From: Chitinophaga silvisoli
GTDB taxonomy: Bacteria; Bacteroidota; Bacteroidia; Chitinophagales; Chitinophagaceae
Direction: 5' to 3'
Length of the DNA: 64,000 nucleotides
Assembly (NCBI RefSeq): GCF_003412465.1
Contig: NZ_QTJV01000009.1
Coordinates: 558,001-622,000, forward strand
Shown here: piece by piece, positions 26,245 through 33,803 of the stretch
Position numbering within the stretch: the stretch's first letter is position 1
Layout: each line of letters begins with the position of its first letter
The notes under the pieces: generated by a model
What the model was told of the DNA's origin: nothing
What the model saw: the letters and a program-made list of their open reading frames with translations, nothing else
Databases searched by the model: none
Position numbers and translations under genes: made by a program

Positions 26245-26778
26245 TTATACTTTCCGCCTATAATGAAGTTGCACCAATCCCGTATCATACGTTTTTGCAG
26301 TAATGAATTCAAGTACCTGTTCAGGTCTTCCGTCTTTAAACAACCTTGTTCCGTTACCCAGTAGAACCGGGATAACCGAAATTATAAACTCGTCTATTAA
26401 CTCATTCTTCAATAATTCGTTGATCACTTCTGCCCCACCATCACAATAAATATTTCTGCCACTCTCAGACTTTAATTGATGAACCAATTCTGTCAAATTG
26501 CCGGTATAGAAAATTGTTCTCCCTACCTGTGGTTTTTTATTCCTGGTAATTACATAAACATCCCTTTGTCCGTTGTCATAATGAGACGGGCCAATCTCTT
26601 TAAGTACATAGTCATATGTTTTTCGACCAATAATTAATGTGTCAATTGTGCCTGTAAATTCCGCATAACCATAATCCTCCCCTTCCTTTTCAACGAGTTT
26701 TAAGAAGCTGAGGTCATCATTAGGTTTTGCTATATACCCATCTAAACTTGTTGCAATGAAAAGTGAAATTTTTCGCAT
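26245..26778 (-). CDS. dihydrofolate-reductase-like / RibD C-terminal family protein
   Basis: 177 residues. The start MRKISLFIATSLDGYIA, then DTLIIGRKTYD, YCDGGAEVINELLK and IPVLLGNGTRLF follow the RibD C-terminal/DHFR-like fold of the YwjB/YyaP group, so NADPH-dependent reduction of an unknown small molecule is likely. It lacks the deaminase half needed for riboflavin synthesis. It lies 72 bp downstream of the AraC regulator gene on the same strand, so the regulator may control it. Both sit between repeat units D and E. Confidence 0.85.
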   Translation of the reverse strand: MRKISLFIATSLDGYIAKPNDDLSFLKLVEKEGEDYGYAEFTGTIDTLIIGRKTYDYVLKEIGPSHYDNGQRDVYVITRNKKPQVGRTIFYTGNLTELVHQLKSESGRNIYCDGGAEVINELLKNELIDEFIISVIPVLLGNGTRLFKDGRPEQVLEFITAKTYDTGLVQLHYRRKV

Positions 26779-26850
26779 TTGCTTTTTAATTTATTGTTTG
26801 TACGAAGTTACTTTCGGACACCTATCTGCCCTTTGTAAAAATGCGACATT

Positions 26851-27585
26851 TTAAAGCAGTGATGGTGAAAACCCTGTATTTCGCTTAATTTCATTTGTAA
26901 GATGCGAATGGTCATAATAACCACATTCAAAAGCTATCTCAAGCAAACTCCGGCTGCCAGCTGATTTTCTGATAATGCTCAAAGCATGCTGAAAGCGAAC
27001 TATATTAGCATATTCTTTTGGTGATAATCCAATGTGCTTTTTAAAGTTCCGTTCCAATTGTCTTACAGTGGTGAAATTTCTTTTTGAAAGTTCATGAATG
27101 CTAATTTGTCCGTTTGTTGAATGAATATCATTTATAGGTGATTCCAAAAGATTGTATTTGTTCTTTCTCCTATCAAGAAAAAATTGGTTCAGGTAATTGA
27201 TTGGGGTTTTAACGATCTTATCAATATTAAATGAATTGCTTTTTTCAAACTCAACAGTATTGTCAATTAATTCCTTTTGGGAGGCATAACTGTAAAAATT
27301 AAAGAAAGTGGCAGGTTTCAGACAAATACCTAACAAATGTGTTTCGTTGTCAATAAAACTATCTTTGAATGAGGTCATTGCGCCAACAACATAAGTCTTC
27401 CCAAACTCCATACGGACCAGGCCATTATCCGTCAAACAGGTATTACCCAAATTCATCACCAGTCCGGCACAACCATCAGGAAAAGTTCGTTCCCATTGTC
27501 TATCTGATTCGTTCCCTTTTAACTCCCAATAGGAATGAATAAAGGAGGCTAATTCTTTGCAAGGTTTTATTTCTTTATACTCCAT
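26851..27585 (-). CDS. AraC family transcriptional regulator
   Basis: 244 residues. The N-terminal half (SYWELKGNESDRQWERTFPDGCAGLVMNLG, in pieces: SYWELKG, FPDGCAGLVMNLG) has the layout of the DUF6597 ligand-binding domain. The C-terminal half holds two helix-turn-helix motifs: ISIHELSKRNFTTVRQLERNF and SLLEIAFECGYYDHSHLTNE, followed by the GFSPS-type AraC end. It is expected to bind DNA upstream of its own or the adjacent reductase gene. It is alone with the reductase gene between repeat units D and E. Confidence 0.9.
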   Translation of the reverse strand: MEYKEIKPCKELASFIHSYWELKGNESDRQWERTFPDGCAGLVMNLGNTCLTDNGLVRMEFGKTYVVGAMTSFKDSFIDNETHLLGICLKPATFFNFYSYASQKELIDNTVEFEKSNSFNIDKIVKTPINYLNQFFLDRRKNKYNLLESPINDIHSTNGQISIHELSKRNFTTVRQLERNFKKHIGLSPKEYANIVRFQHALSIIRKSAGSRSLLEIAFECGYYDHSHLTNEIKRNTGFSPSLL

Positions 27586-27650
27586 TGGTTCTAATGTAAG
27601 GGTGACAATATAGATTTTTTATACCATAGTCAACGCAACCTGGTTTAATA

Positions 27651-27733
27651 ATTCGCCCATCCCGCATACAGGTGAAGATAGCGCTTCGAAATGGTTGATA
27701 GAAATGATATTGCTTCTGCGATGCCTTTTTGTA
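27651..27733 (+). repeat. unit E of the repeat, degenerate; part of a 443-bp gene-free gap
   Basis: CCCATCCCGCATACAGGTGAAG (27657-27678, shown in part) aligns with CCCATCCCGGGTACAGATGGCG of tRNA-Leu, and GCGCTTCGAAATGGTTGATA aligns with GCGCGCTGAAATAGTTGATA. The right hairpin arm GCGATGCCTTTTT is kept, but the left arm has decayed (GATATTGC), so it no longer works as a terminator. The surrounding stretch 27586-28028 has no supported gene; besides this unit it holds the promoter of the next gene. Confidence 0.65.
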
Positions 27734-27960
27734 CGCGTCTTTTGCTTTGACGGTATTAAGACGAACACTTAATACATTCATTATTACTCCCGTTCCAGGC
27801 ATCGCAGACACATCCCACATTTAAATTTTAAGGAGCATCTTTTCTGTGAAAATCCAGATTAATCTTAATAACCCAAAACAAGGCATCTCAAAATAAATAT
27901 AGCCGCTTTCTCTGTTTTTAAATTTCTACTCAAAAACATAGGTGAATGACTAAAATAATT

Positions 27961-27991
27961 TTTGAAAGTGATTATTTGATGATGCAACTTT
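27961..27991 (+). promoter_or_regulatory. candidate promoter of the Asp-box lipoprotein gene
   Basis: TTTG at 27961-27964 and CAACTTTG at 27984-27991, 19 bp apart; the first base of the -7 box deviates (C for T). The start codon follows 37 bp later. Confidence 0.4.
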
Positions 27992-28028
27992 GCAGTGTAA
28001 TTTTTTAGTTAACCTTTAACCCTGTACT

Positions 28029-29060
28029 ATGAATCGTAGCACCATCCTGCTTCTACTGTATGCTGCTTTTGCTTTAGCATCCTGTCAAAAGAAAGAAATC
28101 GAGAAACCGGGTATTAACAGTTTGATTGCCAGCAGTAATGCAGGCCCAATAACTGCTTTCTACCGATATTTTTACAAAGGCACCGGTAATAGCACTGATG
28201 CCAAAAAAATCTTTTCCGGAAATAGCGTCAATGGGTCTAACTGGACCTTCAGTGCGCTTAACAATCCTGGAGGAGGCGCGAATGGTAGTCCTGCGGCGAC
28301 TGTCTTCAATGGGAATATCTATGTATTTCATAGAAGCGCGTTAAGTAATTACGTATATTATACCCGCAGCGCTGATTTAGGAGGTTCCTGGGCTACGGAT
28401 GCAATGTTGGGGAATTACGCCGCAACATCAGGTGATCTTTCCGCTTGTACTTATGGAGGCAAAATGTTCCTTGCATATCCAGGCAACGATTTTCACCTGG
28501 GGAATAATACCACTACCATCCACTATTCTTACAGTTCAGATGGATCTAATTGGACTGAGGTAAATTTACCTTATACATCCTATGGCGATCCATACATATT
28601 TACTTTTCACTCCGTAATCTGTATCCTGTATACCAGCACCCTTTCGCCGGCTCCTGCTTTTACCATTTTAACTTCTGCAGATGGCATAAACTGGACAAAG
28701 GGCTCACAGCTGAATTTCGGATACTTCCGTTACGCTGCTGCAACGCCTATCAATTCAGTTAATCTTGGCAGCCCTCCTTCTGCTGTTATAGTTGGGATGG
28801 ATCCGGATGGGCAGCTTAAAACTACCACGTCCAGTGACCTGGTTAACTGGACTACTCCAGTTAAGATCACAACAAGATCAGGTCAGCTCGCATATACCAG
28901 CAGAAGACCTGCTATCAGCGGCTCTTGTGGTGTGGTGATCTATAAGGCTAAAACCAATTCTAATATCATTTATGCTTTACCAGGAGGTTATGGGTATCTG
29001 GAATGGGCAAATGCAGTTGGCACTACTGATGAATCTCCATTTATGGTAGAAACGCCCTGA
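28029..29060 (+). CDS. Asp-box (sialidase-like propeller) lipoprotein
   Basis: 343 residues with a lipoprotein signal (LLYAAFALASC, C19). At least four Asp-box-like motifs (S-x-D-x-G-x-x-W) are visible: SADLGGSW, SSDGSNW, SADGINW and SSDLVNW, spaced through the protein as in beta-propeller sialidases and BNR proteins. An FRIP motif with its arginine triad is not evident, so sialidase activity is doubtful; glycan binding or another glycosidase activity is possible. It is the only gene between repeat units E and F and has no polysaccharide-locus context. Confidence 0.7.
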   Translation: MNRSTILLLLYAAFALASCQKKEIEKPGINSLIASSNAGPITAFYRYFYKGTGNSTDAKKIFSGNSVNGSNWTFSALNNPGGGANGSPAATVFNGNIYVFHRSALSNYVYYTRSADLGGSWATDAMLGNYAATSGDLSACTYGGKMFLAYPGNDFHLGNNTTTIHYSYSSDGSNWTEVNLPYTSYGDPYIFTFHSVICILYTSTLSPAPAFTILTSADGINWTKGSQLNFGYFRYAAATPINSVNLGSPPSAVIVGMDPDGQLKTTTSSDLVNWTTPVKITTRSGQLAYTSRRPAISGSCGVVIYKAKTNSNIIYALPGGYGYLEWANAVGTTDESPFMVETP

Positions 29061-29150
29061 ACTAATTGAATAAAAAAATGTGGATTTATACTTTGAAGAA
29101 TACTCTTATAAATAGAAGAATCCTCTTAAATATTTATAGGCAGTCAGTGT

Positions 29151-29271
29151 CAACGCGGCAGATCTGCAATTTGTTGAAATTCAATAAATCTTGCGCGAAA
29201 TCGCCAAGTAATTATCTTTCGCGGTGGATAATGTGGGCAGATCTGCAATATGAAACTCAATAAATCTTGCG
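29151..29271 (+). repeat. direct repeat of about 37 bp (two copies)
   Basis: GCAGATCTGCAAT...TCAATAAATCTTGCG occurs at 29158-29195 and 29237-29271, differing by a few bases and a 3-bp length change. Each copy begins with the palindrome GCAGATCTGC. Copies of (A)CAACGCGG sit at 29151-29158 and again at 29279-29286, the latter inside unit F, and the same word is in unit C. This suggests that unit F grew by internal duplication. The gap 29061-29391 contains no supported gene. Confidence 0.7.
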
Positions 29272-29343
29272 TGGTGGACAACGCGGACACATTATAAAAG
29301 ACATCGAATAAAAGGCATCGACAAATAGTCGGTGCCTTTTTGT
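29268..29343 (+). repeat. unit F of the tRNA-Leu/terminator repeat (last copy)
   Basis: ACAACGCGGAC (29279-29289) matches unit C, followed by ATAAAAGACATCGAA and the hairpin AAAGGCATCGAC-AAATA-GTCGGTGCCTTT (29311-29339). One pair in the stem is a T-G wobble. The tRNA 3'-end part is not recognisable here. It ends the array. Confidence 0.65.
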
Positions 29344-29391
29344 ATGTTAGCGCTGTCATTTTTTTGCATTTACCCCTCCCCTCTAGTTTAT

Positions 29392-30123
29392 ATGAAAGTT
29401 GATAACTCAATTGCATTCTTCGAAAAAATCAAGGCCATGACCGAAAAAGCCTGGGAAGAAATTGATCCTGCAGATGAATATGGTCCGAGGATTCCACCCG
29501 GGGCCAAATGGAACCGGGGCCTCACCGAAGAAGAATTGAAGCAATTCGAGCAAGACATGGGTTTTGAGTTCCCTTTACCCCTGCGTAATTTTTACCGGAC
29601 TATGAATGGATTGGATAAAGTGGATACCTGGGTAGATGAGCATAACGTCCATCATTACTTTACTCCATTCTATGCCTATCCCCGGGATCTTGATCGTATT
29701 TATAGTATGATCAGCTGGATCTACGAAAGCACAGGAGTAAATTCTGAAATAGTGAAGGCCAGCGGTATTTCAAGGATTTTCCCGGTATGGCAACATCGCT
29801 TTATCATGATAGATAATCCAGGACATCCGATATTATCTATGCATGGATCAGACATTATATTTTATGGAGCTACGCTTGCCAGAAATTTCATTGCTGATCA
29901 TTTTGATCATCGGTTTGGGAATGATGTAAGGCTTAAATTTCCTCCCATTCGGGGTTATTCATGGAAAGGATGGGTTGTTCCGTTTTGGTATCCGGGACCA
30001 CGCTATCGCCGCCGAATGCTGCCAAGAACCACGCCGTATAAAGGTGTATTAACTAAACGTTTTGGAAAAATTAAACGGAAGATAATCATGGATAAGCTAG
30101 CCATGGGAAGAACTAAAGTGTAA
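29392..30123 (+). CDS. SMI1/KNR4 family protein
   Basis: 243 residues from the ATG at 29392; no signal peptide. LTEEELKQFEQDMGFEFPLPLRNFYRTMNGLD (in pieces: LTEEELKQFEQDMGFEFP, LRNFYRTMNG) is the SMI1/KNR4 signature with the conserved Phe-Pro and Tyr-x-x-x-Asn-Gly. HGSDIIFYGATLARNFIADHF fits the second half. The C-terminus is very basic (about 25 Arg/Lys in the last 60 residues). SMI1/KNR4 proteins serve as immunity proteins for polymorphic toxins in many bacteria, but no toxin gene is adjacent, so the role here is open. Confidence 0.8.
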   Translation: MKVDNSIAFFEKIKAMTEKAWEEIDPADEYGPRIPPGAKWNRGLTEEELKQFEQDMGFEFPLPLRNFYRTMNGLDKVDTWVDEHNVHHYFTPFYAYPRDLDRIYSMISWIYESTGVNSEIVKASGISRIFPVWQHRFIMIDNPGHPILSMHGSDIIFYGATLARNFIADHFDHRFGNDVRLKFPPIRGYSWKGWVVPFWYPGPRYRRRMLPRTTPYKGVLTKRFGKIKRKIIMDKLAMGRTKV

Positions 30124-30278
30124 TGCAGGTAAAGCCCCTCCTCTCTTTTTCCGAAAAAATTAATATCTTACTGGTGCATTTGCCCGCAGTAATAAAGCAC
30201 CGTGCTCATTACTATTTCCATTATTCACGTTATTACCAGGTCAACCACCTGCATTTATCAAACTAACTTCTTTAACCC

Positions 30279-31622
30279 ATGAAAAAACTGCCATCTGCCA
30301 TTAAAAGGAAATCCGCTCTCCTATTAATTGTCTTATTGATCCTTAGCTTCTCCCAACTTGAAGCTCAAGGGATTCAGTTTGCCAGCTCAGATCTTGCTAC
30401 AGCTATCAATATGGCCAAACAGCAAAACAAACTCCTGTTTATTGATATGTATACTGACTGGTGTGGTCCCTGTAAAATGATGGAAAAAGAAATCTTTCCA
30501 CTGGAAAAAGTGGGTCAGTTATACAATGAAAACTTCATATGCTGCAGGATCAACGCTGAAAAAACCGTAGGTCCGGATCTTGTAAAAAAGTATGAAGTAG
30601 AGGGATATCCTACATTTCTTTTTATCACTCCCGAGGGAGACCTGATTGCCAAAGGAATTGGTTACAAGGAAAGCCCTGATCCCTTCATTGAGTTAGGACG
30701 ATCTGCTATTCATAAAAAAGAGATAAACTTTTCAGTCAGTAAGATGAGGGAGCGGTATGAAGACAATAAAAACAATAAAGAATTTCTGGCTACCTATATC
30801 CCGCAACTGGATAGTCTTGGTTTAAAAATCGAACTGGAATCTGTATTAAATCAATATTGTAAAATTCTCAAAACACCTTTGGATGCTGACTTTAACCTCC
30901 TGATCAAATACGTATTCAAAGTTAACTCAGGAGCTTTTGACTTTCTACTGGAAAACCAGGTGGCAGCTTATCAATATTTTAATCCGGATTCACTTTTCCC
31001 AAATGAAAAATATTCGAAACAGGTGCAGTTTGAAGGAATTTTCAATAACATTATTATAGAAGGCATGATGGATGCAATCGCTAAGAAGAACGTAGATGAA
31101 TTCAACCAGGCTATTGCCAGGAGCAAAAAAATGGACCATCATTCACCCAAATTTCCACTTTCCATCTCTGCCTTCAGTGCTCAGTTTTATACCAGGATGC
31201 AGGATACTGTAGCTGCCATAAGGGAATTACATCATTTTTCTGACACCCTCTTACCTGCTATTTTGCCTGTGGCATCTTCACTGGATAGCCTGGAGGCCAT
31301 TCAGCATCAAACTTCCAAAGGAAATTACCTGGCATACCTGGCTCACATCACAAATGTGACGGCGGATAAATTCCTGCGTTACAGCAAACTGAATAGTGAC
31401 TTCCAGAAAGCACTCAGCTTAAGTCAGCAGTCATTAAAATTAAAGCCTAATGAACCTGAATATTTAAATACCAGTGCCAGGAGTTATTATTTATTAAAGA
31501 ATAAAGCGCAGGCGATAAAAATTCAGCAACAAGCTATTGAATACAGTAAGGATAATAAATCAATAAATGAAAAGCTTGTATCGCAGCTGGCTGATATGCA
31601 GGCGGGGAAGGAAATTATTTAA
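30279..31622 (+). CDS. secreted thioredoxin-fold protein with TPR region
   Basis: 447 residues. A signal peptide (LLLIVLLILSFSQLEAQ) is followed by a thioredoxin domain (about 35-150) with the active site WCGPC (C62, C65) and the cis-Pro segment EGYPTFLF. A long helical region follows, ending in TPR-like repeats (ALSLSQQSLKLKPNEPEYLNTSARSYYLL in part, about 385-440). It probably acts as a periplasmic disulfide reductase or isomerase with a protein-binding tail. No genes for a redox partner are adjacent. It is convergent with the SGNH hydrolase gene across a palindromic element. Confidence 0.85.
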   Translation: MKKLPSAIKRKSALLLIVLLILSFSQLEAQGIQFASSDLATAINMAKQQNKLLFIDMYTDWCGPCKMMEKEIFPLEKVGQLYNENFICCRINAEKTVGPDLVKKYEVEGYPTFLFITPEGDLIAKGIGYKESPDPFIELGRSAIHKKEINFSVSKMRERYEDNKNNKEFLATYIPQLDSLGLKIELESVLNQYCKILKTPLDADFNLLIKYVFKVNSGAFDFLLENQVAAYQYFNPDSLFPNEKYSKQVQFEGIFNNIIIEGMMDAIAKKNVDEFNQAIARSKKMDHHSPKFPLSISAFSAQFYTRMQDTVAAIRELHHFSDTLLPAILPVASSLDSLEAIQHQTSKGNYLAYLAHITNVTADKFLRYSKLNSDFQKALSLSQQSLKLKPNEPEYLNTSARSYYLLKNKAQAIKIQQQAIEYSKDNKSINEKLVSQLADMQAGKEII

Positions 31623-31645
31623 TTATAGATTCTGAAATAAAGAGA

Positions 31646-31723
31646 GGTTGTATCAAAAGTAAATTTACGGGATTTAATGGCAAGAATTTATTGTATATAA
31701 TTCCAGTTACTTTTGATACAACC
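31646..31723. repeat. MITE-like palindromic element, copy 1
   Basis: Left end GGTTGTATCAAAAGTAA is the near-perfect inverted complement of the right end TTACTTTTGATACAACC. The inside is AT-rich and contains GGGATTTAAT and AGAATTTATT, both also found in the longer second copy at 41187-41290 when that is reversed. It lies between two convergent stop codons and may also terminate transcription. Confidence 0.75.
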
Positions 31724-31736
31724 GCTATTTTATCTC

Positions 31737-32576
31737 TTAGAATTGGTAAGATTTTATCACCTTAGCAACCAGTTCTGCAATCACCGCACTACCTTTGTCT
31801 GAAGGGTGGATACCATCATAAGTCATATCCATCGCTCTTACCGGATAAGGATATTCATCCGCCTCATTAAACGGGATGTTTACATAATCAGGGTAAATAT
31901 ATTCCTTGTACTCATAAGTCTGCGGATCTCTCAGCCATTTAAACTTCACAGCCTGTCTTAAGCCCAGCCTACGCTCACGATAAAGATCCACTACATCCAT
32001 CTTATCTGCTTTCGCTATTTCCTTTACCGCATTTGCAAAAGATTCCAGGCTTTGACCATTCTTATCTCTGTAAGATCCATAACCATTGATCCTGGAATTG
32101 AGAATATATACAAAATCGCCCCGCTGCATAGGTGTGATCAGGATAATATGAGCTTTGGGATTCAGGCCCCTGATTTTGTCAATAATCACCCTGAAGGCAC
32201 CATTCAATGTGCCCGGCCCTGTATTGTTCAGGTAATCGTCCAGGGTACCGAGTTTTACACCTACCCACCAGTCGTTGGCACCGAGGAAGATGGTATATAC
32301 ATCTGAAGGCTTCAGGTCAAACTTGTCTAATTTTTGCGCAATCTCAACAGATGTCCAGTAATTATGTCCCTGATTGGTGTAGGTCAGGCCCGGAACTTCT
32401 TCTGTTACTCTCGTTATCCAACCTTTTTTAACACGATATTCGCTTTCATTCAGGTGATCATTTAAATATGTGAAGGAGTCACCGATGGCAGTCCAGGTGA
32501 TTTCCCCGGGAGGTGTAAAAGAGCTCAGAAAAACAGGCAGAATAAGTAATAGGGGTACTAATTTAAACACTTTCAT
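31737..32576 (-). CDS. secreted SGNH/GDSL hydrolase
   Basis: 279 residues from the ATG at 32576, which starts a signal peptide (KLVPLLLILPVFLSS). Motifs of the SGNH fold are in place: GDSFTYL (block I, nucleophile S34), FLGANDWW (block III, Asn) and DGIHPSDKG (block V, D254 and H257). It is likely an ester hydrolase for acylated sugars or lipids at the cell surface. It has no operon partner and ends at the palindromic element. Confidence 0.88.
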   Translation of the reverse strand: MKVFKLVPLLLILPVFLSSFTPPGEITWTAIGDSFTYLNDHLNESEYRVKKGWITRVTEEVPGLTYTNQGHNYWTSVEIAQKLDKFDLKPSDVYTIFLGANDWWVGVKLGTLDDYLNNTGPGTLNGAFRVIIDKIRGLNPKAHIILITPMQRGDFVYILNSRINGYGSYRDKNGQSLESFANAVKEIAKADKMDVVDLYRERRLGLRQAVKFKWLRDPQTYEYKEYIYPDYVNIPFNEADEYPYPVRAMDMTYDGIHPSDKGSAVIAELVAKVIKSYQF

Positions 32577-32757
32577 ATCTACATTTTGACATATATACGA
32601 AACATATATGTTTATGGTTGTAAGCAAATTGTTAATAATATGTATGTCCACATTAACAATCAGAGGAGGACAAGCAGGTTATAAGCTACTGAAATCCAAC
32701 TTATTCAATGAATTTTAGGAGAAATATCAGGACTTTATAATTTTAACTGGTGGTGGA

Positions 32758-32793
32758 GGGGGAAGGGAAAAAATTGGGGGGGAATGGGTGGGG
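32758..32793 (+). other. G-rich tract with G-quadruplex potential
   Basis: Five runs of three to seven G (32758-62, 32765-67, 32776-82, 32786-88, 32790-93) separated by short loops meet the usual G4 pattern on the plus strand. It ends 52 bp before the Panacea start codon, within or just before its leader. The surrounding DNA is AT-rich, so the tract stands out. Confidence 0.6.
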
Positions 32794-32845
32794 AGATAAA
32801 AAGATACTAAAAAAATTAGTAAATTAGGGGAAAGAAAGAGGTATT

Positions 32846-33319
32846 ATGGCTTATCCAGCGTCTTTAATCGCTCAAATTTTTGTTAACAAGGGAATAGAAG
32901 AAGGGAATCCTGTGACCCAGATGAAGCTCCAGAAAATGGTTTACTTTGCTCATGGATTGTATTTAGCAGCGTATAACAAAAAGCCGCTTATAAAAGAGAC
33001 ATTTCAGGCCTGGAAATTTGGCCCTGTAGTACCTGATATCTACCATACCTATAAGTTTTACGGAAGCACTCCCATTAACGATACAAAATGGATTTTAAGA
33101 AATGACTTAAATCCGGATGAAACCCGCTTAGATGATAGCGCCACCCAGATTATTGATTACACCTGGAATACCCTCAAAGGTATTAATGCCGTAAAGCTTT
33201 CTAACTGGACACACCAGGAAGGCTCCCCCTGGGCCAAACATTATGTGCCGGGTGTAAATGAGACATTCATTCCAAATGATGATATAGGAACTTATTTTGA
33301 ACGTTTCATAACGAAATAA
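32846..33319 (+). CDS. Panacea-domain protein (DUF4065), candidate antitoxin
   Basis: 157 residues with the family pattern: VTQMKLQKMVYFAHGLYLA (the KLQKL.Y.AH.L segment), then FQAWKFGPVVPDIYHTYKFYG and the end motif LSNWTHQEGSPW. Panacea domains are known as versatile antitoxins that neutralise many unrelated toxins; some are anti-adaptors such as SocA. A membrane-protein gene starts 2 bp after its stop codon, the arrangement seen in Panacea toxin-antitoxin pairs. The start is preceded by an AAGAGG ribosome-binding site, which is strong for this phylum. Confidence 0.85.
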   Translation: MAYPASLIAQIFVNKGIEEGNPVTQMKLQKMVYFAHGLYLAAYNKKPLIKETFQAWKFGPVVPDIYHTYKFYGSTPINDTKWILRNDLNPDETRLDDSATQIIDYTWNTLKGINAVKLSNWTHQEGSPWAKHYVPGVNETFIPNDDIGTYFERFITK

Positions 33320-33321
33320 AA

Positions 33322-33774
33322 ATGCCTCCAGCACAGTTTACTATCCAGGGAGTAGAACCTGCAATTGAAGGCGCTCCCTCCACCAACCCATCTAATACTT
33401 CACAAGCCCTTATAGAAGAAGAAACATATTTAGACCGGCAGCTCGAAAGGCAGATCCGGATGGAGACACTGGTTTCTCTCAGGGAAGGAAATAAAACCCG
33501 GGCCCAGAATAATGTGGAGAGGAAGAAGTATGCCGGATTTATCTTTCTGCTAACCTGTATCTGGGCTTGTCTGATCTTTGTTTTGATTTTCTTTGTGGGG
33601 TTTTCCGTTATGAAAATTTCAGATAGTATTATCATCACCCTGATTTCTTCTACTACAATCAATTTCTTTGGGTTTTTCTTTCTTGTGGTGAAGTATTTGT
33701 TTAATACAGGAAATGCCGGTGCGGCAAACGGTACAAGCCCACAGGAACCAGGTGGAAGACAAGCTTCTGAATAA
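33322..33774 (+). CDS. two-helix membrane protein coupled to Panacea, candidate toxin
   Basis: 150 residues. Residues 1-70 are soluble and charged, with a coiled-coil-like stretch (EEETYLDRQLERQIRMETL). Two hydrophobic helices follow (about 71-94 and 102-126), separated by MKISDSI, and then a short Gly/Pro-rich tail. The segment ISDSIIITLISSTTINFFGFFFLVVKYLF (in pieces: ISDSIIITLISSTT, FFGFFFLVVKYLF) resembles a widespread two-helix membrane domain of unknown function. The tight coupling to a Panacea gene makes a membrane-acting toxin the leading idea, but no activity is shown. Confidence 0.65.
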   Translation: MPPAQFTIQGVEPAIEGAPSTNPSNTSQALIEEETYLDRQLERQIRMETLVSLREGNKTRAQNNVERKKYAGFIFLLTCIWACLIFVLIFFVGFSVMKISDSIIITLISSTTINFFGFFFLVVKYLFNTGNAGAANGTSPQEPGGRQASE

Positions 33775-33803
33775 GTAATTTCACAACCTTCAGATCCATT
33801 TTT

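Noticed and set aside
27575..27820. 81-codon minus-strand frame upstream of the AraC gene
   Set aside because: It overlaps the degenerate repeat unit E and the first codons of the regulator, has no recognised motif and no promoter.
20841..29343. CRISPR array
   Set aside because: The six units are 1-3 kb apart with genes between, and their sequences differ; no cas genes are present.
20841..29343. Classic integron with attC sites
   Set aside because: No integrase gene and no attC-like inverted core; the hairpins carry T-runs typical of terminators, and cassette genes are in both orientations.
29066..29416. Short frames on both strands in the unit F region
   Set aside because: They consist of the tandem repeat and hairpin sequence; no signal peptide, motif or ribosome site supports them.
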